The notes beneath the pieces were generated by a model that saw only the letters and a list, made by a program, of their open reading frames with translations, had not been told where the DNA came from and ran no database searches. A DNA stretch of 64,000 nucleotides from Bacillota bacterium (GTDB lineage: Bacteria > Bacillota > UBA5301 > JAMCQP01). Location: NCBI GenBank assembly GCA_023381695.1, contig JAMCQP010000038.1, positions 27,649-91,648 of the forward strand. The letters are read 5' to 3'. Position numbers and translations under genes: made by a program. Below are positions 29,500 through 39,603 of this stretch, piece by piece (within the stretch, counting starts at the first letter, position 1; each line of letters starts with the position of its first letter).

Positions 29500-32400
29500 A
29501 TGAGAGTACGTCGTTTTGTGACGCTGTTTGTGCTGGTGGGGTTAATCGCCGCGGCTCTTGCCGCGTCGCCCGTGGGGGCGGCGGCGCCGTGGGCGGAGCA
29601 GATTGCGCCAATCTCGCCCACGCCGCAATCTGTTGAACCGCGGCCTGACGGTTTTCCCCTTACCCCCGTGGTCGGCCTCGTTACCGGTGATGCCACCGAT
29701 CCCGCCGCCGTCGACGAGGTGGAGGCGGCCCTGCGTTTGGCCTGGGTGACCCAGATCAAACGAGTCTCCGAGGGCGATCCTGACCCGGAGACACCTGTCA
29801 CCATCTGGGTTGGTGGGCCGTCCGAGAACAGAGCCTCCACCCTGGCGCTGGACGCCCTGGGCGTTAAGGGGCCTGCCGGCTTGCCTGCGGAGGGCTATGT
29901 TCTGGCTGCCGGGCGTGATGCCAACGACCGGGCGCGGTTGGTGCTGGCCGGCGTGGATCAGGCGGGGACATTCTATGCAGCTCAGACTCTGCGGCAGATC
30001 ATCGTGAAACACTACGGCCGCAACTGGCTGCCGGGGGTGGCCATCCGGGACTGGCCGGGAATGTCCATGCGCGGCACGATTGAGGGCTTCTACGGTCCAC
30101 CGTGGTCCCACCTGGACCGGTTAAACCAGATCGCCTTCTATGGCGCGCACAAACTTAACACCTATGTCTACGCACCGAAGGATGATCCTTACCACCGTGA
30201 GCGCTGGCGCGATCCTTACCCATCGGAGAAGCTGGCGGAGATCGCCGAACTCGTCAAATTGGCCCGCCAGAAACACGTGGAGTTTGTGTTCGCGATCTCT
30301 CCGGGAGTGAGCGTCGCTTATTCGGATGACGGGGACTTCCAGGCCCTGGTGAACAAAGCCCAGGCGATGTGGGAGATCGGGGTCCGGTCGTTTGCCATTC
30401 TTCTCGACGACATCGATCCCTCCCTGCGCTACCCGCAGGATCAGCAGAGGTTTGGAAACGATCCGAACCCTCCGGCGGCGGCTCAGGCCTATCTTTTGAA
30501 CCGCTTCCGGCAGGAGTTCATTGCCACCCATCCGGGGGCCCGCCGGCTGATTACCGTTCCGACGGACTATTACCAGGCCGGCTCCACTCCTTATCGCGAG
30601 AGGTTCGCCGAGCTGGTCAACCCGGAGATCATCGTCTACTGGACGGGTATCGGCGTGGTGGCCCCGACCATTACCTCAGCCGATGCCAGGAAGATCGCGG
30701 GCATCTTCAGGCATGACCTGCTCATCTGGGACAACTACCCCGTCAATGATTACGCGCGGAACCGGCTGTTCCTGGGTCCTCTGATGGGCCGGGACGCCGC
30801 TCTCACGGACAATGGCGTGGCGGGGCTCACCTCCAACCCGATGAACGAGGCTGAAGCATCGAAGATCCCGCTGTTTACCATCGCGGACTATGTCTGGAAC
30901 CCGCCGGCTTACAATCCCGACCACTCGTGGGATCTCAGCCTGAAAGAGTTTGGCGGCCCCGCGGCAGGCGCGCTGCGGACTTTTGCCGAGAACAGCCGGT
31001 CGTCGCTGATCAACCCGGTGGAGTCGCCAGTCCTGACTCCACTCATGAAGGCATTCTGGGACGGCTACACCTCAGGCGGGGTGCAGTTGCCGGCCGGGCA
31101 GCTGCTTGCCGCGTTGGAAACGGTGCGGCAAGCGCCAGCCGAACTGCGAGCCAATCTGGCCAACCAGCGGTTCCTGGCGGAGGCCGCCCCCTATCTGGAT
31201 AAACTGACCCTCCTGGCTTCCGCTGGCGAGAATGTGGTGCGCATGATCCAGGGCCAGGAGGCGGGCGATGGCAATACCGCATGGCGGGAACGGTTGGCGC
31301 TGGAAAAGGTGGTGGAAGAAGCCAGCGCCATTCCTCAGGTGATGGCTTCCGGCGTCTTCGATTCCTTCCTGGAACATTCCCGGGAGATCAGCGACCGCTG
31401 GCTGGGAGCCGGGGCAGGTTTGCAGCTGATCACCACCATGGGCCACTACCAGGACTACGTGCCCGCCAGGATGATTGACGGCGACGATAGCACCTTTTAT
31501 TGGAGCGACCGGGGTGCAAATCCGGGCGACGTGGTGGGAATTGATCTGGGTGAGGTGCGGGCCATCAACGGCATCGAACTGCTCATGGGTTCCACCTCGG
31601 GCCCCGCGCCACGGCCAAACGACTACATTCACCACGGGGTCCTGGAGATCTCCGCGGACGGGACGAGCTGGCAGGCTCTGACCGAGGTCCGTGACCAACC
31701 GGAGGTGCGCCTTACCGCTCTCAGCGTCCTGGCCCGTTTCGTGCGCTTCCGGGCCACCGCTTCCCAGGAGTCCTGGGTTCAGGTGCGGGAGTTCCGGGTC
31801 AGGGGGGACTTTGGTACCGTCGAAGTTTCCGGCGGGCCGGAGGCTGCTGCCGGTTCCAGCCTTGTTGCGGCCGCGGACGGGAATCTGCGCACCGCGTATC
31901 AGGCTGCTCGGGCTCCCCAACCTGGCGAAGCGCTGGTCATCACCCTTCCTGCCACACGTCCCCTGGATGGAATCGTGATCCTCCAGGATCCGGAGAGGCC
32001 GGCGGCGGCGTTCGTTGAGGCGCGCGGCAAGGACGGCCTCTGGAAGGCGCTCGGGAATCTCGGCGGCGGTTACACCGAGTTTCAGGGAAATGGGCAGTAC
32101 GCGGATGCGATCCGGCTCGTGTGGGCTGGAAGTTCTTCCGCTCCGGTGATCTATGAGGTAATCCCCTGGTACGCTGATGTGCCGCCCGTGGAGCTTTCCC
32201 TGGATCCGGACAAGGCCCAGGCGCTGGAGGGCGGGAGCCCGGTGACGACCACGGCGCGGCTCAAGGCCACCCGGCTTGGCAATATGGCGGGCGAACTCGT
32301 GGTGACGGCGCCGGCGGGCTGGATCGTCCAGCCCGAACGGACCCGTCTCAGCATTCCCCGCGGTCATGACGCCGCCGTGGGATTGTTGGTATCCGTTCCC

Positions 32401-32907
32401 GGCGGTACCCCGATGGGCTCAAATCCGGTGGAGGTACGGTTTGTCTCCGACGCCGGCGAACAGGTTTACACCACCTTCGCGGTGGAGGTGGTCCCGAAGG
32501 CCGGCGACCGGAACCTGGCCCTGGGTGGAAGAGCCACGGCTTCCAGCGTAGAGCTCGATCTTCCCCGGTTTGCGCCGGGAATGGCCGTCGACGGTGACCT
32601 GTCCACCCGGTGGTCGTCAAGGGATACGGATAGCGAGTGGATCCAGGTCGAACTGGCCGGACCGGCGCGAATAGTCAAGGTCGTCCTCCGCTGGGAGGCG
32701 GCTTACGGCGCGGCTTATGCCATCCAGGTCTCCGCTGACGGCTCGAACTGGCTGGATGTGGCCAGGGTCGTAAATGGCGATGGAGGTATCGATGCGTTGA
32801 GCTTCAATCCCGTAGAGGCGCGGTTTGTCCGGCTGCAGGGCGTCAGACGGGGAACCCAGTGGGGGTATTCCCTGTACGAGTTCGAGGTCTATCCGGAAGC
32901 TTTTTAA
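29500..32907 (+). CDS. Secreted beta-N-acetylglucosaminidase (GH84, NagH-like) with discoidin (F5/8C) domains
   Basis: GTIEGFYGPPWSHLDRL, YVYAPKDDPYHRERWRDPYP, FAILLDDID; two C-terminal F5/8C-like segments; signal peptide. Confidence 0.92.
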   Translation: MRVRRFVTLFVLVGLIAAALAASPVGAAAPWAEQIAPISPTPQSVEPRPDGFPLTPVVGLVTGDATDPAAVDEVEAALRLAWVTQIKRVSEGDPDPETPVTIWVGGPSENRASTLALDALGVKGPAGLPAEGYVLAAGRDANDRARLVLAGVDQAGTFYAAQTLRQIIVKHYGRNWLPGVAIRDWPGMSMRGTIEGFYGPPWSHLDRLNQIAFYGAHKLNTYVYAPKDDPYHRERWRDPYPSEKLAEIAELVKLARQKHVEFVFAISPGVSVAYSDDGDFQALVNKAQAMWEIGVRSFAILLDDIDPSLRYPQDQQRFGNDPNPPAAAQAYLLNRFRQEFIATHPGARRLITVPTDYYQAGSTPYRERFAELVNPEIIVYWTGIGVVAPTITSADARKIAGIFRHDLLIWDNYPVNDYARNRLFLGPLMGRDAALTDNGVAGLTSNPMNEAEASKIPLFTIADYVWNPPAYNPDHSWDLSLKEFGGPAAGALRTFAENSRSSLINPVESPVLTPLMKAFWDGYTSGGVQLPAGQLLAALETVRQAPAELRANLANQRFLAEAAPYLDKLTLLASAGENVVRMIQGQEAGDGNTAWRERLALEKVVEEASAIPQVMASGVFDSFLEHSREISDRWLGAGAGLQLITTMGHYQDYVPARMIDGDDSTFYWSDRGANPGDVVGIDLGEVRAINGIELLMGSTSGPAPRPNDYIHHGVLEISADGTSWQALTEVRDQPEVRLTALSVLARFVRFRATASQESWVQVREFRVRGDFGTVEVSGGPEAAAGSSLVAAADGNLRTAYQAARAPQPGEALVITLPATRPLDGIVILQDPERPAAAFVEARGKDGLWKALGNLGGGYTEFQGNGQYADAIRLVWAGSSSAPVIYEVIPWYADVPPVELSLDPDKAQALEGGSPVTTTARLKATRLGNMAGELVVTAPAGWIVQPERTRLSIPRGHDAAVGLLVSVPGGTPMGSNPVEVRFVSDAGEQVYTTFAVEVVPKAGDRNLALGGRATASSVELDLPRFAPGMAVDGDLSTRWSSRDTDSEWIQVELAGPARIVKVVLRWEAAYGAAYAIQVSADGSNWLDVARVVNGDGGIDALSFNPVEARFVRLQGVRRGTQWGYSLYEFEVYPEAF

Positions 32908-33046
32908 CCCCTGTTGAGGTTTTTCCGGCCGCCCGGGCATAGTCTGGGCGGCCGCCCCCATAAAAGAGGAAATTCCTGGCTGGTGCAGAATACATATTTT
33001 AACAAAGATATCACCCGGGAGAAGCTGCGTCAAAGGAGACTTCAGG

Positions 33047-33910
33047 GTGGAAATCCAGCAGCCTTTCGAGCTGCAAGTGATTAAGGCTTTGAATAACAAT
33101 GTGATCCTGGCCAGAGAGCGACCCGCGGGCCAGGAGATGATCCTCATCGGCAAGGGGCTTGGTTTTCTCTTGCCAAGGGGATCAAAGCTTACCCTCGATG
33201 ACGCGAGGATCGAAAAGGCCTCCTTGATCGTGGACAGTTCCCGGCGCGAACAATACCAGCAGCTCCTCAAAATCGTTGATGAGCGGATCATCGGGGTGGC
33301 GGAGGAGATCATTGAAATGGCTTCAGAGCGCTTCGGTTGCCCGTTGAGCGATCATATCCATGTGGCCTTGCCGGATCACATTGGTTTTGCCCTGGAACGC
33401 TTACGGAGGGGGCTGGAGATTCCCAACCCCATGTTGAACGAGATTCGCAACCTCTATGTTCAGGAGTATCGCCTGGCCAAAGAGGCGGCAACTCTCATTG
33501 AACAACGTCTGGACGCCAGGTTGCCCGAGTCGGACGTGGGCTTTCTGGCCCTTCACCTTTATGCCGCCAGGTCAAAACGGGATCCCAAGGAGGCTTCCCG
33601 CTATCTGGGCCTGATCCGGGAGATCATCGGGATCGTGGAGGGCCGCTACCAGGTGGTTCTGGCCGAGGGGAACCTGGACTATGAGAGATTGCTTATCCAC
33701 CTGAAGGGCCTTTTTGAAGCGCTGGAAACCGGCAAAAAAGTGGAGAATCCTCTGCTGGACAAGATCCAGGCCGGTTTCTCCGAAGCCTTCGCGTTAGCCG
33801 GTGAACTGGCGGCTCTGGTGAAATCCCGGACTGGCCGGGAAGTGCCGCAGGAGCAGGTCGGGTATCTGGCATTGCATCTGGAGCGAATCAAAAATGGTTC
33901 GGTCGCCTGA
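33047..33910 (+). CDS. BglG/GlcT-family transcription antiterminator (CAT-PRD-PRD)
   Basis: VIKALNNNVILARE RNA-binding start; two PRD domains with GFLALHLYAA and GYLALHLER. Confidence 0.92.
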   Translation: MEIQQPFELQVIKALNNNVILARERPAGQEMILIGKGLGFLLPRGSKLTLDDARIEKASLIVDSSRREQYQQLLKIVDERIIGVAEEIIEMASERFGCPLSDHIHVALPDHIGFALERLRRGLEIPNPMLNEIRNLYVQEYRLAKEAATLIEQRLDARLPESDVGFLALHLYAARSKRDPKEASRYLGLIREIIGIVEGRYQVVLAEGNLDYERLLIHLKGLFEALETGKKVENPLLDKIQAGFSEAFALAGELAALVKSRTGREVPQEQVGYLALHLERIKNGSVA

Positions 33911-33925
33911 AAAGACCGAAGCTGG

Positions 33926-34012
33926 CGTGTTACTGGCGTAAGTTTCGTGCCGGGCATGAGCCGGAAAGAGGTGTGTTGCACTTTATGCACCTCTTGCGGC
34001 TCATTTTCTTTT
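33926..34012 (+). promoter_or_regulatory. GlcT-type RAT antiterminator overlapping an intrinsic terminator, upstream of PTS operon
   Basis: CGTGTTACTGGCGTAAGTTTCGTGCCGGGCATGAG; stem ATGAGCCGgaAAGAGGTG...CACCTCTTgCGGCTCATtttctttt. Confidence 0.88.
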
Positions 34013-34105
34013 CCGGGTATTTGATAAGGAGGTGAGGTTTGGTTCATCTGGGTAGCTCAATAGGGTAGGATCAACTGGTCAGTTTGAAAAATGGAGGTGT
34101 TTTAA

Positions 34106-35275
34106 TTGAGTTCCAATTACAACTTCCTCGGTTCACTGCAAAAGATTGGCCGGGCGCTGATGACGCCGGTGGCGGTATTGCCGGCGGCGGCGCTGTTGCT
34201 GCGCTTTGGCCAGCCGGATCTCCTGAATATCCCGGCCATCGCCAAGGCCGGCGGGGCGATCTTCGACAACCTGCCGCTGCTGTTTGCCATCGGCGTGGCG
34301 ATCGGCCTGGCCGCCGAAGCAGGCGTCGCCGGACTATCGGCCATGGTGGGCTATTTTGTCTTTACCAACGTCATGGTAACTATGAACAAGGATATCAACA
34401 TGGGGGTGTTGGCTGGGATCCTCACAGGTGCGGTTGCCGCCATTCTTTATAACAGATACCACACGGTGAAACTTCCGCCGTACCTGGCCTTCTTTGGTGG
34501 ACGCCGGTTTGTCCCCATCATCACGGCTCTGGCCGCCCTGATCCTGGGCCTGATCTTCGGCGTGATCTGGCCGCCGGTTCAACAGGGGATTCACGCCGTG
34601 GGCAACTGGATCGTGGGCGCCGGCGTGGTGGGCGTCTTTGTCTTTGGCGTGCTGAACAGGTTGCTTTTGCCCCTGGGCCTGACTCATGGGAAACCCAGCC
34701 TGGTCTGGTTCGTCTTCGGGACCTTTACCAAACCCGGCGGGACTGCGGTTACCGGCGACTTGAACCGTTTCTTCGCGGGGGACCCGACGGCCGGCAACTT
34801 CATGGCGGGCTGGTTCCCGGTGATGATGTTCGGGCTGGTGGGCGTGGCGCTGGCCATGTATCACGAAGCGAAACCATCGCAAAGGAAGGCGGTGGGCGGC
34901 CTGCTCTTCAGTGCGGCCCTTACCTCGTTTTTGACGGGGATCACCGAGCCGCTGGAATTTCTCTTCATGTTCCTGGCGCCGGTCCTGTATGTGGTCCATG
35001 CGCTGCTTTCGGGATTGTCGATGGCGGTGGTGACCGCGCTGGGGATCAAACATGGTTTTGGATTCTCCGCCGGGCTCATCGACTACGTCCTGAACTTCAA
35101 CCTGGCGACCAAACCGCTCCTGCTGATTCCTGTCGGCCTTGCGGCCTTTGTGGTCTATTACCTGATCTTCCGGCTGGTAATCCGGGCCATGAACCTGGCC
35201 ACGCCGGGCCGGGTTGAGGAGGGCGCCGAGGCCGGAGAGGCGGCGAAGGGCTCGGGTAAGTCGATTAGCGCTTGA
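34106..35275 (+). CDS. PTS transporter subunit EIIC, glucose/GlcNAc family
   Basis: LQKIGRALMTPVAVLPAAALLLRFG; GITEPLEFLFMFLAPVLYVVHALLSG; TTG start. Confidence 0.92.
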   Translation: MSSNYNFLGSLQKIGRALMTPVAVLPAAALLLRFGQPDLLNIPAIAKAGGAIFDNLPLLFAIGVAIGLAAEAGVAGLSAMVGYFVFTNVMVTMNKDINMGVLAGILTGAVAAILYNRYHTVKLPPYLAFFGGRRFVPIITALAALILGLIFGVIWPPVQQGIHAVGNWIVGAGVVGVFVFGVLNRLLLPLGLTHGKPSLVWFVFGTFTKPGGTAVTGDLNRFFAGDPTAGNFMAGWFPVMMFGLVGVALAMYHEAKPSQRKAVGGLLFSAALTSFLTGITEPLEFLFMFLAPVLYVVHALLSGLSMAVVTALGIKHGFGFSAGLIDYVLNFNLATKPLLLIPVGLAAFVVYYLIFRLVIRAMNLATPGRVEEGAEAGEAAKGSGKSISA

Positions 35276-35405
35276 TCTTATGCGGGGAGCCCTGCCTGAC
35301 GGTGGGTACTTCAGAAAGGATTCCTGACGGTGGTTACTCCGGCAGGGATTCCTCCGGCAGGGTCCCTGCTTTTCTTCCAGATTGCTGTTTGAGAGGAGGT
35401 TTCCC

Positions 35406-35645
35406 ATGAGTCAGGCCCAGGAGATTATCGCCGCGTTGGGTGGCAAGGAGAATATCAAGGAGTTGGATTGCTGCATTACCAGGTTGAGATTGGTCCTCAA
35501 GGATCCCAAGCTGGTGGACGAAAAAAAGCTGCGGTCCCAGGGGGCGATCGGGGTGATGAAGCTTGGCGCCGCGGTTCAGGTGGTGATGGGGACCACCGCC
35601 GAGCTTATTGAGAATGAGATGAGGAAACTGATGGCCGGCGCCTGA
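35406..35645 (+). CDS. PTS EIIB subunit
   Basis: ALGGKENIKELDCCITRLRLVLKD phosphocysteine motif. Confidence 0.93.
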   Translation: MSQAQEIIAALGGKENIKELDCCITRLRLVLKDPKLVDEKKLRSQGAIGVMKLGAAVQVVMGTTAELIENEMRKLMAGA

Positions 35646-35659
35646 GGAGGCAGTCATAG

Positions 35660-36193
35660 ATGAACCAGGAGATCCCGGATGTTACAGAACAGCCGGTGGT
35701 ATGTTTGTATGCGCCTATTTCTGGAAAGGTGCTTCCCCTTGGGCAGGTGCCGGATCCGGTCTTTGCCGCCGGGATGGTTGGCGACGGGGCAGCCATTGAA
35801 CCCGAGGGAGATCTGGTGTTGGCGCCGGTGGATGGTGAAATAGCGGCATTGTTTCCCACCGGCCACGCCATAGCCCTGCGTACGCCAGGCGGATTTGAGG
35901 TGCTGGTCCATATCGGAGTGGACACGGTGAAAAGCGTGGGGCTTTTTCAGGCTCTGGTCGCCAAGGGAGCCCATGTCCGCCGGGGTGAACCGTTGATTAA
36001 AATCGATCTGGAGGGGTTGCGCCGGCAGGCGCCGTCCATGCTCTCGCCGGTGGTGGTCACCAACCTCCCGCGGGGAGCCAGATTGCGGATTACCGGGGGC
36101 CCGAAGGTTAAAGCCGGTAGGGACCCTTTGTTTGAGGTATATATGAGCGGGGAGTATTGTGGAAAATCTTACAGAGGAACGGAGAGCCGGTGA
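35660..36193 (+). CDS. PTS EIIA subunit, glucose (Crr) type
   Basis: GFEVLVHIGVDTVKSVGLFQALV phosphohistidine motif. Confidence 0.92.
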   Translation: MNQEIPDVTEQPVVCLYAPISGKVLPLGQVPDPVFAAGMVGDGAAIEPEGDLVLAPVDGEIAALFPTGHAIALRTPGGFEVLVHIGVDTVKSVGLFQALVAKGAHVRRGEPLIKIDLEGLRRQAPSMLSPVVVTNLPRGARLRITGGPKVKAGRDPLFEVYMSGEYCGKSYRGTESR

Positions 36194-37079
36194 GCTTATG
36201 AAACGTATTCTGGAAGCCTGTGCCAGTGATTTTCGCCAGATGTCTCCTGCCGAGCTTTTGCAGGCCATCCGGCTTGGGGAGGGCCGTACCCTGGTGGCGG
36301 AGACAGTCTGTATCGCGCCGCCTTTGGTGGACGGGCTGACCAACGCGGAACTGGCGGCGGCCTTTGGCGCGGACCTGGTTTTGCTGAACGCCTATGACGT
36401 GCAAAATCCCTTGATAACCGGCCTGGTTCCGGCTACCCCCGCCGAGCTCAAGCGGCTAATCGGCCGGCCGGTGGGGATAAATCTTGAACCTTCGGACAGT
36501 CCCTCGGTTACTCCGGGGCGGCGGGCCACGGCGGCCAATGCAGAGGCGGCTGCCGGGCAGGGAGTTGATTTTGTGGTGATCACCGGCAACCCCAACACCG
36601 GAGTAACCAACCAGGCGATTGCCGGGGCGCTGCGGGCCATCAAAAACCGTGTTGGCGGGCGCCTGTTTCTGGCGGCTGGCAAGATGCACGGCGCCGGGGT
36701 GGTGGATGAGCCTGGCGCGCTTTTAGTGGACGAGAAGACGCTGGAGGAATTTGTGACGGCGGGGGCGGATGTGATTCTGGTGCCGGCGCCGGGTACCGTG
36801 CCGGGGATGACGGTGGAGGTGGCGCGGGCCATGGTGAGCCGGGCGCACCGGCTTGGAGCCCTGGCGATGACCGCCATTGGCACGTCGCAGGAGGGAGCCG
36901 ACGAAGGGACTATCCGGCGGATTGCCATCGACAGCAAATCCACCGGCGCGGATATCCATCACATCGGGGACGCGGGGTTTAGTGGAGTGGCGGTGCCGGA
37001 GAATATCCTGGCGTATTCCATCGCGATCAAGGGCCGGCGGCATACCTACCGGCGGATGGGGCTTTCGCCCCTGCGGTAG
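36159..37079 (+). CDS. DUF7916-like predicted TIM-barrel protein of PTS operons
   Basis: VVITGNPNTGVTNQAI, LFLAAGKMHGAGV; family name assigned from memory; overlaps EIIA end. Confidence 0.6.
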   Translation: MENLTEERRAGELMKRILEACASDFRQMSPAELLQAIRLGEGRTLVAETVCIAPPLVDGLTNAELAAAFGADLVLLNAYDVQNPLITGLVPATPAELKRLIGRPVGINLEPSDSPSVTPGRRATAANAEAAAGQGVDFVVITGNPNTGVTNQAIAGALRAIKNRVGGRLFLAAGKMHGAGVVDEPGALLVDEKTLEEFVTAGADVILVPAPGTVPGMTVEVARAMVSRAHRLGALAMTAIGTSQEGADEGTIRRIAIDSKSTGADIHHIGDAGFSGVAVPENILAYSIAIKGRRHTYRRMGLSPLR

Positions 37080-37101
37080 AGCCTTTTCGTGGAAATTCTG
37101 G

Positions 37102-37383
37102 GTGGGAAGTGAGACTTTGTACCGTCGCGAGGTTGTCATCAAAAATGAAACGGGGCTCCATGCCAGGCCGGCGGCCTATTTTGTGAAAGAGGCCAGCGGG
37201 TTTCAGGCGGCAATCTGGGTGGGCAAAAGCGGTCAGAGGGTCGATGCGAAGAGCATTATCAGCGTGATGAGCCTGGGGGTCGCCAGGGGGGATATGGTGG
37301 AAATTTCCGCCGAAGGCGCCGATGCCACGGAAGCTGTAGAGGCCCTGTGCCGGTTGGTTGAGACGGGCTTCCCGGCTGATTGA
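37102..37383 (+). CDS. ptsH: Phosphocarrier protein HPr
   Basis: NETGLHARPAAYFVKEA; SIISVMSLGVARGDMVEI; exact start uncertain. Confidence 0.92.
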   Translation: MGSETLYRREVVIKNETGLHARPAAYFVKEASGFQAAIWVGKSGQRVDAKSIISVMSLGVARGDMVEISAEGADATEAVEALCRLVETGFPAD

Positions 37384-37415
37384 GACGACGGTTGCGCAAA
37401 TGAGGGGGGACACGA

Positions 37416-39161
37416 ATGCTCTTCAAGGGTATTGCCGCCGCCGGGGGGGTTGCGACTGGCAAGGCGCTGATCTGGGCGGATTCGCGGTTTGTACAGCCAC
37501 CGGCGCTTTCACCGGAGGATATTCAGGGCGAACTGGACAGGTTTGAGGCGGCAATCCGGCAAACCCGCCAGCAACTTGAGGCGCTGCACCAAAAATTGGA
37601 AAAGGAGGTGGGCCGGAAAGAGGCGGAGGTCTTTACCGCCCACCTGCTGTTTTTGGAGGATCCAGCCCTGGTGGGTCGTGTCCGTCAGGAGGCGGCCAAT
37701 CAGCGGAAAAAAATCGAGGCCGTATTGCCCGAGGTAATCCGGGAATTGGCTGGCAAGCTGGCGGCGGTGAACGATCCTTACCTGCAAGCCCGGGCCGCCG
37801 ATGTGGAAGATGTGGGCAGGCGGCTCTTGCGGGCGCTTGCCGTGGCTGACGGTGCTGTCTTAACCAGCGGGTGGGACGAGCTGGCGTCTTCCGTCGAGCC
37901 ACGGGTGGTGGTCGCCGGAGATCTGGGGCCTTCCGAGACGGTGGAGATGCCGCGTGAGAAGGTGCTGGCGTTGGCGACGGCCAGAGGCGGCCCCAACTCA
38001 CATATGGCGATTCTGGCGCGGGCCATGGGCATTCCCGCCGTGGTCGGAGCCGGAGAAGAGATCCTGGAGGCGGTCGGCTCCCATGACGAGATCATTGTGG
38101 ATGGGGATGCCGGCCTGGTCATTGTCCGGCCCGGGGCGGAGGAACTCCGGGAATATCGCCAAAAAGCACGGGCTGCGGGCGATGCAGCGCACCGCCGGGC
38201 GGCGTCCGGGTTGGAAAGGCTTGAAGCGGTGACCCTGGATGGCCGGCGGGTGGATCTGGCGGTGAATATCGCCGGGGCGTCCGAAGCAAAAGCAGCGGCG
38301 GCCAGCGGCGGGGCGGCTGGCGTGGGCCTTTTCCGCACCGAATTTCTGTACCTGGGAAAAGAGTCCCCGCCCGGCGAAGAGGAGCAATTTAAGGTGTACC
38401 GGCGGGTGGTTGAACTGATGGCCCCTCACCGGGTGATCATCCGGACCCTGGATGTGGGCGGGGATAAGGCGATTTCATATCTGGGCATCTCTCGCGAGGA
38501 GAATCCCTTCCTGGGCTGGCGCGGGATCCGCTTCTGCCTGGAGCAACCGGCGTTGTTCAAAACGCAGTTACGGGCGATCTTACGGGCCGGCAGCTTCGGC
38601 AAGGTGGGGTTGATGTTCCCGATGGTGACCGCCGTGGAGGAGGTACGGCGGGGCAAAGCCCTGGTGCGCGAGGCGATCACCGAGTTGCGCGCGCAGGATG
38701 TACCCTTTGACGAAGAAGTGGAGATCGGGGCGATGGTGGAGACGCCGGCGGCTGCGGTAATCGCCGATGTGCTGGCCGCGGAAGTGGATTTTTTGAGCAT
38801 CGGCACCAACGACCTCACCCAGTATGTAACCGCGGCGGATCGAGGCAACGGCAAGGTCGCCGCCCTGGCCGACCACTTTCACCCGGCGGTGCTGAGGTTG
38901 ATCCGGGGGGTGGTGGAGGCTGCGCATCGTGCGGGCATCTGGGTTGGGATGTGCGGCGAGATGGCCGGGGACGTCATGGCCACCCCTTTATTGCTGGGCC
39001 TTGGGCTTGATGAACTGAGCATGGCCTTGCCGGCGGTTTTGCCGGTAAAACAGGCCATCCGGGCAACGAATTTCCGCCAGGCTCAGGAGTTGGCCGGGGC
39101 CGTGCCGGGGTTGGGCACTGCCGCCGAGGTCCGCCGGCTGCTTGCCGGAAGACAACATTGA
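37416..39161 (+). CDS. ptsI: PTS Enzyme I
   Basis: ARGGPNSHMAILARAMGIPAVVGAG; GAAGVGLFRTEFLYL; IRTLDVGGDK; FLSIGTNDLTQYV. Confidence 0.95.
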   Translation: MLFKGIAAAGGVATGKALIWADSRFVQPPALSPEDIQGELDRFEAAIRQTRQQLEALHQKLEKEVGRKEAEVFTAHLLFLEDPALVGRVRQEAANQRKKIEAVLPEVIRELAGKLAAVNDPYLQARAADVEDVGRRLLRALAVADGAVLTSGWDELASSVEPRVVVAGDLGPSETVEMPREKVLALATARGGPNSHMAILARAMGIPAVVGAGEEILEAVGSHDEIIVDGDAGLVIVRPGAEELREYRQKARAAGDAAHRRAASGLERLEAVTLDGRRVDLAVNIAGASEAKAAAASGGAAGVGLFRTEFLYLGKESPPGEEEQFKVYRRVVELMAPHRVIIRTLDVGGDKAISYLGISREENPFLGWRGIRFCLEQPALFKTQLRAILRAGSFGKVGLMFPMVTAVEEVRRGKALVREAITELRAQDVPFDEEVEIGAMVETPAAAVIADVLAAEVDFLSIGTNDLTQYVTAADRGNGKVAALADHFHPAVLRLIRGVVEAAHRAGIWVGMCGEMAGDVMATPLLLGLGLDELSMALPAVLPVKQAIRATNFRQAQELAGAVPGLGTAAEVRRLLAGRQH

Positions 39162-39214
39162 CTGTCGATGGGCTGCTCAATCGGTGGTTCGGTTTGTGAA
39201 GGAGCAAGGTGGCC

Positions 39215-39580
39215 ATGCAAAAAGCTCTTGAGGTCCGTAGGCGCCAGAGGGAGGAATATATCGGCACAGCTCGATCATATGCGCTGGAGTTACAAAAGCG
39301 GGTAGGATCTTTAAGCGCGGTGCTGATCGGTTCGGTGGCCAGAGGGGATTTCAACCTGTGGAGCGATCTGGATGTGGTAGTTATCTCGGACAATATGCCT
39401 GCAGAACCCCTGAAACGCTCTGAGTTGCTATATAGTGTTGCCAAGCCCCTGGTTGAGCCTAAAGGGTACACCCGTGACGAATTCAAAAAGCTGCTCGGGA
39501 AGAAAAACCCTTCGGCTGTCGCTGTGGCAAAGGAAGGTGTGGTTCTTCTCGATGACGGTTTTCTGAAAAATACCCTGTAG
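39215..39580 (+). CDS. Minimal nucleotidyltransferase (MNT, Pol-beta fold)
   Basis: LIGSVARGDFNLWSDLDVVVI. Confidence 0.8.
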   Translation: MQKALEVRRRQREEYIGTARSYALELQKRVGSLSAVLIGSVARGDFNLWSDLDVVVISDNMPAEPLKRSELLYSVAKPLVEPKGYTRDEFKKLLGKKNPSAVAVAKEGVVLLDDGFLKNTL

Positions 39581-39603
39581 GAAGGCTCAAGGCTCTTCTT
39601 CCG

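Noticed and set aside
39215-39580. MNT-HEPN toxin-antitoxin pair
   Set aside because: The nucleotidyltransferase gene has no adjacent HEPN gene; downstream gene is the opposite-strand JAMM protein.
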